Origin: JAIRLS01 sp031551455
GTDB taxonomy: Bacteria > Bacteroidota > Bacteroidia > Bacteroidales > UBA4181
Direction: 5' to 3'
Assembly (NCBI GenBank): GCA_031551455.1
Contig: JAVBNP010000253.1
Span: 1-16,219 of the forward strand
DNA length: 16,219 bases
The notes under the pieces were generated by a model that did not search any database, had not been told where the DNA came from, and saw only the letters and a program-made list of their open reading frames with translations. Shown here piece after piece: positions 7,231 to 15,209 of the stretch. Within the stretch, counting starts at the first letter, position 1. Every line of letters begins with the position of its first letter. The position numbers and the translations under genes were made by a program.

Positions 7231-8331
7231 ATGGCCATTTTACAAATCAAACCAAAATCGGAATGTACTTATGACTGCATATCCTTGGGCGAAGTAATGT
7301 TGCGTCTCGATCCGGGATGCGGACGCATACGTACCGCCCGCAGATTCGACGTATGGGAAGGTGGCGGGGAATATAACGTTGCTCGCGGATTGAAGAAATG
7401 TTTCGGGCTGGATACAGCCGTTGTCACCGCTTTTGCCGATAACGAAGTCGGTCGGTTGGTGGAAGATTTCATCATGCAGGGCGGCGTCGATACCCGTTTC
7501 ATTAAATGGATGGATTACGACGGCGTGGGACGTACCGTACGCAACGGGCTCAATTTCACCGAACGCGGATTCGGTATTCGCGGCGCCAAAGGCGTGTCGG
7601 ATAGAGGCAACACCGCAGCCTCGCAGCTGAAAAAAGGCGATATTGATTGGGAGTATATTTTCGGAAAATGCGGTGTTCGTTGGTTCCATACTGGCGGGAT
7701 TTTCGCCGCCTTGTCTGAAACCACGCCCGAAGTAGTTATTGAAGCTACCCGAATCGCAAAAAAATACGGAACCATCGTATCTTACGATCTCAATTATCGC
7801 CCGTCACTTTGGAAAGCCATCGGCGGAAAAGCAAAAGCGCAAGAAGTCAATCGTGAAATAGCCAAATATGTGGACGTAATGATCGGCAATGAAGAAGATT
7901 TTACGGCCTGCCTCGGACTCGAGATCGAAGGAACCGATGAAAAACTCACCAAATTGGATATTTCGGGATATCGAAAAATGATTGAAACCGCCGTAAAGCA
8001 ATACCCCAACTTCAAAGTGATTGCCACCACGTTGCGTACCGTTAAATCGGCAACCATCAACTCGTGGGGCGCCATTTGTTGGGCGGGAGGCTCTTTCTTT
8101 GAGGCGACACATCGCGAAGACCTCGAAATATTCGATCGCGTGGGCGGCGGAGACAGCTTTGCTTCGGGTTTGGCCTACGGATTTATCACATTCAACGATC
8201 CTCAAAAGGCTGTCGAATACGGTGCGGCACATGGCGCTTTGGCGATGACCACACCCGGCGACACTTCCATGGCGACGATCGAAGAAGTGGAAAAACTGGT
8301 CAAAGGAGGCGGAGCAAGAGTTGACAGATAA
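7231..8331 (+). CDS. kdgK: PfkB family sugar kinase, probably 2-dehydro-3-deoxygluconokinase
   Basis: Likely phosphorylates 2-keto-3-deoxygluconate with ATP to give KDPG, a step in uronate (pectin/alginate/glucuronate) breakdown. The 366-residue product has the ribokinase fold. The first PfkB signature is GGGEYNVARGL (44-54). DLNYRPSLW (186-194) is typical of KDG kinases. The second signature DRVGGGDSFASGLAYG (302-317) holds the catalytic base Asp308; GGGD replaces the more usual GAGD. It is slightly longer than many KDG kinases (about 310-345). No aldolase or uronate gene is adjacent in this window, so the substrate rests on sequence resemblance only; other PfkB substrates are possible. An inverted repeat and -7 box upstream suggest its own regulated promoter. 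A strong hairpin ends the unit. Confidence 0.8.
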   Translation: MAILQIKPKSECTYDCISLGEVMLRLDPGCGRIRTARRFDVWEGGGEYNVARGLKKCFGLDTAVVTAFADNEVGRLVEDFIMQGGVDTRFIKWMDYDGVGRTVRNGLNFTERGFGIRGAKGVSDRGNTAASQLKKGDIDWEYIFGKCGVRWFHTGGIFAALSETTPEVVIEATRIAKKYGTIVSYDLNYRPSLWKAIGGKAKAQEVNREIAKYVDVMIGNEEDFTACLGLEIEGTDEKLTKLDISGYRKMIETAVKQYPNFKVIATTLRTVKSATINSWGAICWAGGSFFEATHREDLEIFDRVGGGDSFASGLAYGFITFNDPQKAVEYGAAHGALAMTTPGDTSMATIEEVEKLVKGGGARVDR

Positions 8332-8355
8332 AAGTGTTAAGTTTATGCCTTGAAA

Positions 8356-8392
8356 CAAAGATGCCGAAATTTTGAAAATTTCGGCATCTTTG
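8356..8392. terminator. Bidirectional terminator between convergent genes
   Basis: Perfect 18-base arms (8356-8373 and 8375-8392) around a single G, so in practice about a 16-bp stem with a small loop. The arms contain GATGCCGAAATTTT and end in T runs on either strand. It lies between the stop codons of the plus-strand kinase (8331) and the minus-strand kdsC (8416) and can serve both. Confidence 0.85.
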
Positions 8393-8415
8393 GTATTCGT
8401 CATGCGACAATCGCC

Positions 8416-8934
8416 TTACCATTTGTGAGCGTCTGCTTCCATCCAACGCCCCTGCACGCGAAGTGTTTGTTCGATTACATCGCGTACACAACCTTTTCCG
8501 GCCGCTTTGGATGAAACATAATCGGCCATTTCCTTAATTTCAACGGCAGCATCGGCGGGGCATGCCGCCGCACCCGAATGTTGCATCACTTCAATGTCGG
8601 GAATATCGTCGCCCATATACAATATTTGATCAAACGTAAGACGATATCTATCGGCAAAATCCATCAAATCGTGTATCTTATCGGACGATCCCAAATATAC
8701 GTCATTGACTCCCAATGCCGCGAAACGGATACGAATAGATTCTGTATTGCCGCCGGTAATGACGGCAATGGGATAACCTTTTTTCCGGGCATATTGCACC
8801 GCATAACCATCTTTCACGTTCATGGTCCGCATTAACTCACCCGACGGATGAAGCATGAGCATATCCGAAAACACGCCGTCTACATCGAAAGCAAAGGCTT
8901 TTATTTGTCGGAGTTTCTCCTTAAAGGTTATCAT
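8416..8934 (-). CDS. kdsC: 3-deoxy-D-manno-octulosonate-8-phosphate phosphatase (KdsC)
   Basis: Cytoplasmic HAD phosphatase that dephosphorylates Kdo-8-phosphate, giving Kdo for the LPS inner core. The 172-residue length is typical. HAD motifs in order: DVDGV with nucleophile Asp17 and acid Asp19; ITGG with Thr60; Lys86 in SSDK; MGDDIPDIE with Asp109, Asp110 and Asp113 (Mg binding). The family-specific tail GKGCVRDVIEQ (146-156) separates it from generic HAD proteins. FSD stands where many relatives have LTD, which is a mild change. It is the last gene of the minus-strand block, 29 bases after the lolA-like gene, and is probably co-transcribed with it. It is followed by the shared terminator. 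Confidence 0.92.
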   Translation of the reverse strand: MITFKEKLRQIKAFAFDVDGVFSDMLMLHPSGELMRTMNVKDGYAVQYARKKGYPIAVITGGNTESIRIRFAALGVNDVYLGSSDKIHDLMDFADRYRLTFDQILYMGDDIPDIEVMQHSGAAACPADAAVEIKEMADYVSSKAAGKGCVRDVIEQTLRVQGRWMEADAHKW

Positions 8935-8963
8935 AACGAAAAGTTAAATGAATTCGTCAACCG

Positions 8964-9593
8964 TTACGGTATATCGAATAATTGGTCCGACAAAGGGATA
9001 TTAAATTTTTTATCGGAGAAAACCTGTCGTGTAAAATCACCGGAAGGTTCTCTCAAAATTAATTGATCGACGGAAAGATTTTTTTTATCGAATACGGCTT
9101 CTATTTTTCGAATATATTTTTTCATTCTTTTGTTTTGCGGTTCGATTTCCACTCGATAATGTGACTCATCCTCAAAAACCGACATTCGGTAATTGCTCTC
9201 CGAACCGGTAAAATCGCCGAAAAGACAAGAGGCAAGCATCGATTTCATGGCGGTTGCCTGTTGGTTGGATGACATGTCGTAAACATTTTTTTTACCGTCC
9301 GACAAAATCTTTACTTTTTGTCCGTTGAGAACGATCCGATACGGCGCCGGATTAACATAATCCAAACAAATCATGTCCTCCCGCTTAAAATAAAATTTAC
9401 CGGACGATACAAGCGTTTCATCCATTATCTCCAAATGCCTGTATTGCGTAAAATCACATTCAATACTTTCTTGTTGTCGACTTTCGGCAGCCAATTTTTT
9501 ACGGAAAAATTCAATGTCGGAAACAGCTTTTTCCTGTGCCGAAAGCGTCAAAGTAAACAACCAAATAACAGTTGATACAAAAAAATACCTCAT
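8964..9593 (-). CDS. lolA: LolA-like outer membrane lipoprotein carrier protein
   Basis: Periplasmic carrier that takes lipoproteins released from the inner membrane to the outer membrane. The 209-residue product has a signal peptide (about residues 1-19, LSA before QEKAV). The mature part has the LolA pattern: CDFTQYRHLEIMDETLVSSG, then the FYFKREDMICLDYVNPAPYRIVLN strands, GKKNVYDMSS, and a C-terminal DQLILREPSGD section. Sequence outside these blocks is divergent, as is usual in Bacteroidetes, so some annotators would write only LolA-like. It lies 45 bases downstream of wzc and 29 bases upstream of kdsC on the same strand. A TAnnTTTG-like string two bases before its ATG is too close to act as a normal promoter. 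Confidence 0.85.
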   Translation of the reverse strand: MRYFFVSTVIWLFTLTLSAQEKAVSDIEFFRKKLAAESRQQESIECDFTQYRHLEIMDETLVSSGKFYFKREDMICLDYVNPAPYRIVLNGQKVKILSDGKKNVYDMSSNQQATAMKSMLASCLFGDFTGSESNYRMSVFEDESHYRVEIEPQNKRMKKYIRKIEAVFDKKNLSVDQLILREPSGDFTRQVFSDKKFNIPLSDQLFDIP

Positions 9594-9638
9594 GACAAAA
9601 TTACCGAACTGTATAATTATACGGAATTTAGATTGCGA

Positions 9639-12044
9639 TTAGCTGTTCTTTTTGGAAAAGAAACGTTTTCGGGGTTTCTTCGGTTGATCTTCTTTCATAT
9701 ATTCACTGTAATAACCTGCATAACCACCGTAATTATATCCGTAACCGTAATTATAACTGTACCGATATTTTCCGAAACCGTAAGCGGAATTATGACTTAC
9801 ATCGTTAACCACCAAGCTCAAACCTTTTATTTCCGGACGTTGTTGCAAGTCGTTGGCCAACAATAACGAATCCTTCGATGATAAATGTTGTCGCACAACA
9901 AAAATATTGACATCGGCATATTGGGCCAACAACAAACTGTCCACGACGACAGCCACGGGCGGGGTGTCTATGATAACAAAATCAAATTCGGCTCCCGCAA
10001 TTTCCAATAATTTCCGCATCTCGTCCGTCTCAATCAATTCTGCCGGATTAGGCGGCACGGGACCGGAAGTCGCTATATACAAATTATTGATATTGGTTAA
10101 TCGGATGATGTCATCGTACTTTGAATCGCCGATTAAATAGGTACTGATCCCTTCTTGATTATCGACATTAAATATTCTACTGATCTTAGGCTTACGCAAA
10201 TCGAGACCCATTAACAGCACCTTTTTGCCCGAATGGGCAATCATCGCAGCCAAATTAACGGATATAAACGTTTTTCCCTCGCCGCTCACGGTCGAAGTCA
10301 CATTGATAATCTTACCGGGTTTATCACGTAAAATATAATGCAAGTTGGTTCGTAACGCCCTAAATGACTCGGACAACGGGGATGCCGGATTTTCGGCCAC
10401 GGGAACTTCGGATTCTTCATTGTTATGACCAATCATACCCACCACGGGTATGGTGGTTGAACTTTTAATTTCCTGTAAATCGGTTACGGTTTGGTTAAAA
10501 AAGTCCATGATGAATATCAGTGCCAGCGGTATAAGCAACCCCAAAGCAATGGCAATCATCCTGTTATTCTTTGTCTTAGGCGCTATTTTAACGGCGTTTT
10601 GTACCACGGCGTAATCGAGAACCTTATTATCGGCAACATTGGATGCTTTCGATATGGCGGCATCCGCACGTTTCTTCAACAAAAAGTTATATATCTCGTT
10701 ATTCATGTTATACTCTCGCTGAATGTTCAATAATTGACGTTCGGTAACCGGCAATTTCAACAATTCCCGTTCCACTTGCTTAATCCTGTCGTCAACGTCT
10801 TTAAGCGCAATGTTGGTCGATGCGATCAGTTGTTTGAGATTTTCGCGCAACGAGGTCAATATGGAAGTTATTTGAATATTCATATTTTTAATAACCGGAT
10901 TTTTCTCGGAACTGCTGCTGTGCGACAGCAACATTTTTTCGGTACTCAAAGCGGTTAACTCATTCACCAAAGAATTCAATACGGGATCGCCAATGCCGAT
11001 AACGGAAGGAGCAACCGTTTTATTCAAATCAATTTCATCGGCAATGTAATTACGAAGGTATTCATAATAATCCAATTGCCTTTTCACTTCCGATTTTTCC
11101 GATTGCATTGTTGTTAACCGATCAAGTACAATATTCCCTTCTTGGCTGAAATTAAATGACTTGTTACTTGTCCGAAAATTTTGCATCACATCTTCCGTTC
11201 GTTTCAACGAGTCGGTTACAAATCCCAATTGCTCATCAATAAATTGAATAGCATTAGCAGATGTTCGGTTTTTCTCTTCCAAGCCGTTTTGTATATACAC
11301 ATCCATCAGTGTGTTCACGTAATCGACTTCTTTTTGCGAATTTTCTCCCGAAATGGTCAATGTAAGTACGGTTCCCCGTTTATCGTTCGACGTGAGGGTT
11401 ACTTTTCCCCGATACCGATTGACCAATGAGTTGAAATTATTTATAATAAAGAAGAATTTTTTACCAATCAACTCATCATAATTCGCATTTTTATTCAAAA
11501 CGATCGTAAACGGGAATGACGGATATTTAAATTTTTCGCCCACTTGAATCGTTTCCTTAATATTTTCGCCTATGGCAATTTGACATTGATTATCCGGCAA
11601 AAAAGTCACATCCACACGTGTCCCGTATGCAACAACGGAACTGTCCGGAATTACGAGAAAAGGTGAATTCGGATACATCAACGATTCGCGAATACGACCG
11701 ACAACATAATAACTGATATCGAAATCCAGTTGTTTTAATGTTTTAGCCGCCATGGTATAGGACTTGAGAATGGCAATTTCGTTTTCAATGTTTTTTCTCG
11801 GGCTGTACCTGTCCAGCACACTGACAAGCAGTTCCGCAGTCGACTTTTTCTCCTCGTTAATAATTAACGAAGCATTAACGCTGTATTGCGGAACGGTATA
11901 ACGATTAATTAACCACGAAACGGTGTAAGCAATAAGTACCGACAAAATAAACCAATACCATCGACCGAGTACTTTATACAACAGTTTTTTGATATCGAAA
12001 CCCTCTTCTTGTTCCGGTTTGTATTGTTCCCGATGTTCGGTCAT
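9639..12044 (-). CDS. wzc: Polysaccharide co-polymerase with BY-type tyrosine kinase (Wzc-like)
   Basis: Inner-membrane protein that controls length and export of capsule or exopolysaccharide through autophosphorylation on tyrosine. The 801-residue product has a first membrane helix at about 30-47 and a Wzz/GNVR periplasmic region with coiled coil (about 50-490). The second helix is at about 496-513 and the cytoplasmic kinase follows. Kinase features: ESFRALRTNL (559-568), Walker A SGEGKT (587-592), Walker A' around LDLRKP (614-619), PNPAEL (665-670), Walker B FVIIDTPP (689-696). A tail with 12 Tyr between 755 and 782 is followed by a basic end. In Walker A' the first Asp of the canonical DxD is Gly613, while Asp615 is kept. 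The gene follows wza with a 3-base gap; the pair forms the trans-envelope export machine. No glycosyltransferases lie in the window. Confidence 0.94.
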   Translation of the reverse strand: MTEHREQYKPEQEEGFDIKKLLYKVLGRWYWFILSVLIAYTVSWLINRYTVPQYSVNASLIINEEKKSTAELLVSVLDRYSPRKNIENEIAILKSYTMAAKTLKQLDFDISYYVVGRIRESLMYPNSPFLVIPDSSVVAYGTRVDVTFLPDNQCQIAIGENIKETIQVGEKFKYPSFPFTIVLNKNANYDELIGKKFFFIINNFNSLVNRYRGKVTLTSNDKRGTVLTLTISGENSQKEVDYVNTLMDVYIQNGLEEKNRTSANAIQFIDEQLGFVTDSLKRTEDVMQNFRTSNKSFNFSQEGNIVLDRLTTMQSEKSEVKRQLDYYEYLRNYIADEIDLNKTVAPSVIGIGDPVLNSLVNELTALSTEKMLLSHSSSSEKNPVIKNMNIQITSILTSLRENLKQLIASTNIALKDVDDRIKQVERELLKLPVTERQLLNIQREYNMNNEIYNFLLKKRADAAISKASNVADNKVLDYAVVQNAVKIAPKTKNNRMIAIALGLLIPLALIFIMDFFNQTVTDLQEIKSSTTIPVVGMIGHNNEESEVPVAENPASPLSESFRALRTNLHYILRDKPGKIINVTSTVSGEGKTFISVNLAAMIAHSGKKVLLMGLDLRKPKISRIFNVDNQEGISTYLIGDSKYDDIIRLTNINNLYIATSGPVPPNPAELIETDEMRKLLEIAGAEFDFVIIDTPPVAVVVDSLLLAQYADVNIFVVRQHLSSKDSLLLANDLQQRPEIKGLSLVVNDVSHNSAYGFGKYRYSYNYGYGYNYGGYAGYYSEYMKEDQPKKPRKRFFSKKNS

Positions 12045-12047
12045 AGA

Positions 12048-12821
12048 TTATTTTGTAAGAGATATAATGGCTACTACAAGTGCAAGTGATGATGAGAGAG
12101 CCGTCAGGTATTGGATGACGTCGGTTACATTTACCCTAAAAATAGTTCTCGGCAAAGGTTGCACATAGACCAAATCATTCGGTTGCAGGTAAAAAAGCGG
12201 CGATGATAAAGATTTTCTGTCCGTTAAATCGATAGAATACGGTATCGTACCTTCTTTTGTCGTACGATAAACCATCACTTCCTTCCGATTGCCGTAGTAA
12301 TTCATATCACCCGCCAAAGACAATGCTTGAAGTATGGTTGCCTGATCACGATACACGGTGTATTCTCCGGGCGCTTTCACCTCCCCCACAATGGATATTC
12401 TGAAACTCACCAATCTCACGATAACTTGACTGTCATATACTACTTCGGATACATTCTTATGGATAAGTTGTTCGATCTCGGATACGGTAAGTCCCATTAC
12501 TTGAACTTTACCGATAACCGGCATTTCAATATTACCTTCGATATCAACGGGATATCCCGATATATAAAAATACGGACCTGATACATTAGTTGCTTGTTGT
12601 TGAGAGGAAGAAATGTTAAACAAATCGGCATATTCTTTAATACCGGTCAACACTTTAACATAAAGAATATCATTTGGTTGTAGCTTGTACTCTTCGAACG
12701 CTTTTCGATATAATGTATCTTGCAATCCCGATTTTTCGGAAACTTGCAAATAACGATGCTTGCCGCACGAACATGTCAAAGCGACAATGAACAACAATAA
12801 AAAAGGTATTCTAATGCGCAT
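12048..12821 (-). CDS. wza: Polysaccharide export lipoprotein (Wza/GumB-like)
   Basis: Outer-membrane exopolysaccharide export protein partnering the Wzc-like kinase. I use the ATG at 12821, giving 257 residues. The frame is open to 12992, but the upstream part has no signal-like order and precedes the likely promoter. MRIRIPFLLLFIVALTCSC is a short lipoprotein signal with putative lipidated Cys19; the -3 residue is Thr, so the lipobox is not ideal. The polysaccharide export domain runs from about 45 (YKLQPNDILYVKV) to 138, with DIEGNIEMPVIGKVQVMGLT. A SLBB domain (VGEVKAPGEYTV onward, about 145-200) follows, and a C-terminal hydrophobic helix spans about 236-255. This compact form with one SLBB domain is the common Bacteroidetes version. 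It heads the wza-wzc-lolA-kdsC block. Confidence 0.9.
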   Translation of the reverse strand: MRIRIPFLLLFIVALTCSCGKHRYLQVSEKSGLQDTLYRKAFEEYKLQPNDILYVKVLTGIKEYADLFNISSSQQQATNVSGPYFYISGYPVDIEGNIEMPVIGKVQVMGLTVSEIEQLIHKNVSEVVYDSQVIVRLVSFRISIVGEVKAPGEYTVYRDQATILQALSLAGDMNYYGNRKEVMVYRTTKEGTIPYSIDLTDRKSLSSPLFYLQPNDLVYVQPLPRTIFRVNVTDVIQYLTALSSSLALVVAIISLTK

Positions 12822-12842
12822 CCTTTGAATTGATATAAAAGA

Positions 12843-12850
12843 CAAAGATA
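12843..12850 (-). promoter_or_regulatory. Candidate -7 promoter element for the wza-wzc block
   Basis: On the minus strand TATCTTTG matches TAnnTTTG. No TTTG lies about 20 bases further upstream. The leader to the ATG at 12821 would be about 15 bases, like the one proposed for bamD. This supports the shorter start of wza. Confidence 0.45.
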
Positions 12851-12977
12851 ATAATATTTTGAAATATGACGGAGACGTCGACAATTGGCAAAAAATTATA
12901 AAATTCATGGTCGGGCATTTCAAAAACTGTTGTACCTTTATCGCATCTTTATTGTTTATGCAAAATATTAAAATATC

Positions 12978-13982
12978 ATGGATTTCATACAAAATATTAT
13001 CCTAAACGCCAAACGGAACAAAAAACACATCGTGCTTCCCGAGGGTTTGGAAGAAAGAACCCTTAAAGCAGCCGATTATGTTTTGGCCGAAGATATTGCA
13101 CGAATTTCGATTATCGGCAATTCCGGCCAAATAACGGAAAAAGCAAAATCTTTGGGATTACGCAATCTCGATAAAGCCTGCATCGTCGATCCGAAAAATA
13201 ATCCGAAAAAAAACGATTATGTAGATCTGATGATGGAAATACGTAAAGCTAAAGGCTTAACGCGTCCCGATGCTGAAACGCTCATCGAAAATCCTTTGTA
13301 TTTAGGGACACTGATGATTAAAGCGGGTGATGTTGACGGCGAAGTCGCCGGAGCGCAAAATGCAACGGGTGACGTACTGCGTCCGGCTTTTCAATATGTG
13401 AAGACTTTGCCGGGAATCAGCGTTGTTTCCGGCGCCATTTTTATGATTCTCAAAGATAAAGAATTCGGGCATGACGGCATTCTTTTGTTTGCCGATTGTG
13501 CGGTGCATCCCAATCCGACCGATCGGGAACTGGCGGAAATTGCTGTTACGACAGCCAAAACGGCTCGAGCAATCGGAGGTTTTGAACCCAAAGTTGCCAT
13601 GCTCAGCTTTTCGACCAAAGGGAGCGCCAAGCACGAAATGGTGGATAAAGTTATCAAAGCGACACAAATAGCCAAAGAAATCGATCCGGAATTAGCCATT
13701 GACGGAGAAATGCAAGCCGACGCCGCGCTCATTCCTTCCATCGGAAAAAGCAAAGCACCGGGAAGCGCCATTGCCGGAAATGCCAACGTACTGGTGTTCC
13801 CGACATTGGAATGCGGGAACATCGGATATAAATTGGTACAGCGATTGGCGCATGCCGAAACCGTAGGCCCGGTTCTTCAAGGAATGGCCGCACCGATTAA
13901 TGACTTATCCCGCGGATGCTCCGTTGAGGATATCGTCAGCCTTATAGCCATCACCGTAAATCAAGCGGCTCATAAATATTAG
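12978..13982 (+). CDS. pta: Phosphate acetyltransferase
   Basis: Interconverts acetyl-CoA and acetyl phosphate; with AckA it makes ATP while forming acetate. The 334-residue length is the short single-domain form without the DRTGG regulatory part. Family marks are IVLPEGLEERTLKAA near the N-terminus, AGAQNATGDVLRPAFQ, SFSTKGSAKHEMVDKV, DGEMQADAAL, and the C-terminal PTLECGNIGYKLVQRLAHAE block with GPVLQGMAAPINDLSRGCS. The ATG at 12978 fits the family N-terminus (MDFIQNIILNAKRNKK). Upstream is a near-match TACCTTTA (12933-12940) as a possible -7 element. It is divergent from wza and ends in a terminator, so the downstream dehydrogenase-like gene and ackA are probably expressed separately or by readthrough. 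Confidence 0.95.
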   Translation: MDFIQNIILNAKRNKKHIVLPEGLEERTLKAADYVLAEDIARISIIGNSGQITEKAKSLGLRNLDKACIVDPKNNPKKNDYVDLMMEIRKAKGLTRPDAETLIENPLYLGTLMIKAGDVDGEVAGAQNATGDVLRPAFQYVKTLPGISVVSGAIFMILKDKEFGHDGILLFADCAVHPNPTDRELAEIAVTTAKTARAIGGFEPKVAMLSFSTKGSAKHEMVDKVIKATQIAKEIDPELAIDGEMQADAALIPSIGKSKAPGSAIAGNANVLVFPTLECGNIGYKLVQRLAHAETVGPVLQGMAAPINDLSRGCSVEDIVSLIAITVNQAAHKY

Positions 13983-14028
13983 CCTGCGGGGTTATCCGTA
14001 AAATGCCATATCCGGCAACAAATGAGCT

Positions 14029-14058
14029 AAACCTAACGGATCAAATTCGTTAGGTTTT
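14029..14058 (+). terminator. Rho-independent terminator after pta
   Basis: AAACCTAACG (14029-14038) pairs perfectly with CGTTAGGTTT (14048-14057); GA/TT inside adds a G-T and an A-T pair around a 5-base loop. The T tract is short (TTTT then ATGTT). It lies 47 bases after the pta stop. The remaining 134 bases to the next gene show no clear promoter. Confidence 0.75.
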
Positions 14059-14192
14059 ATGTTACGAGTTCATTCCGATATTTGACAGTAACGAATTGTG
14101 CCAACGATCGAATTTTAATACACCATATTATCACAAAAATGTCCGAATAATTAGAAAAATTTGCACTAAACAAAACAATCGGCAAACAAGGT

Positions 14193-15107
14193 TTGATTCA
14201 TAAGGTCGGCTTGATCGGCTGCGGCGAAGTGGGACAAGAAGTCGCTCAAATCATCAGCCAAGCCGGAATCGAAGTCGTCTTTATAGAAGTAAGCGATCAA
14301 CGAGTGGAGGAAGCCTGCAAGTCCATTAACGCACGGTTGGACGAGATCATCAATCGTTGGGGACTGACACAAGGCGATAAACGGGTCATTTTATCGAGAA
14401 TCAAAGGGACTACCGACTACAACTTAATCAAGAATTGCGACTTGATTATTGAAATGATCAGTTCGGATGATCCTTTGCATGAACGTATCGAGTTATTTCG
14501 ACAAATTGAAAACTATGTCGGTTCGGACACCGTAATTACCAGCAGCGTATCCACACTGATGATCACTGATATTGCCGCCGGAATGAAATATCCCGAAAGA
14601 GCGTTGGCCGTGAACTTTTTTGCCTCCCCGTCGTCGGTACGAATCGTGGAAGTGGTATGCGGTTTACAAACCAACGATCAATCGCATGAATTGGTCTGCC
14701 GTTTTGCAAAAATGATCGGCAAAGAACCCATCACCGTGAATGAATCGCCGGGCAGTGTCAGTACCCGTTTGATTGTTTCCTTAATTAACGAAGCATGCAA
14801 TACGTTGGTGGAAGGCGTATCGACCATCGAAAATGTAGATACGATCATGAAACGCGGTTTCGGAATGCAGCACGGTCCGTTCGAATTGGCCGACAGAATC
14901 GGACTCGATAAAATATTGCGCTACATGGATCACCTCTATGCCGAATTCGGGTTATACAAATTTAAGGCATCCCCGCTGATTAAACGCTTGGTTAGAGCCG
15001 GCAATTTGGGTATACGAACGGGAAAAGGATTTTATGTGTATGATGAAGCCGGTCAGAAAACGGGCATGAGTATTTTATCGACGCAAATCATTAACCATCC
15101 GGAATAA
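14193..15107 (+). CDS. 3-hydroxyacyl-CoA dehydrogenase-like protein with altered catalytic residues
   Basis: Related over its whole length to 3-hydroxybutyryl-CoA dehydrogenase. The 304 residues (from a TTG start) hold an N-terminal Rossmann NAD domain with GCGEVG (9-14) and an acidic residue, Glu32, at the end of the second strand. A helical C-terminal domain has GPFELADRIGLD (228-239) and VRAGNLGIRTGKGFYVY. Set against the clostridial enzyme as I remember it, Ser120 and Glu153 are kept. The catalytic His of HFFNP is Asn141 (AVNFFASP), and the conserved Asn of GFVVNR is Thr191 (GSVSTR). Dehydrogenase activity is therefore doubtful; it may bind CoA ligands or NAD for another purpose. No ATG exists in frame between the upstream stop at 14148 and the Rossmann motif, so TTG at 14193 is the only standard start. 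Its neighbours are pta and ackA. I give no gene symbol. Confidence 0.75.
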   Translation: MIHKVGLIGCGEVGQEVAQIISQAGIEVVFIEVSDQRVEEACKSINARLDEIINRWGLTQGDKRVILSRIKGTTDYNLIKNCDLIIEMISSDDPLHERIELFRQIENYVGSDTVITSSVSTLMITDIAAGMKYPERALAVNFFASPSSVRIVEVVCGLQTNDQSHELVCRFAKMIGKEPITVNESPGSVSTRLIVSLINEACNTLVEGVSTIENVDTIMKRGFGMQHGPFELADRIGLDKILRYMDHLYAEFGLYKFKASPLIKRLVRAGNLGIRTGKGFYVYDEAGQKTGMSILSTQIINHPE

Positions 15108-15209
15108 TCATTACTTAAGACAATTCACCATCGGAGGCGCAAGTTCAACAACGTTTCGTTCGATCGGAATCGTTATTCGACTTCATCTCCGGAAAAAATC
15201 ATCGTTTAA

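Noticed and set aside
9596..9603. TAATTTTG on the minus strand just before the lolA-like gene
   Set aside because: It matches TAnnTTTG but ends two bases before the ATG, so initiation would fall within the coding region; no -33 element.
9611..9622. Perfect 12-base palindrome GTATAATTATAC between wzc and lolA-like genes
   Set aside because: It is almost all A/T, has no loop and no T tract, and such palindromes are expected by chance here. Kept only as a note.
14082..14087. TTGACA string resembling an E. coli -35 box upstream of the dehydrogenase-like gene
   Set aside because: No -10-like hexamer lies 16-18 bases downstream, and the organism uses the Bacteroidetes promoter type.
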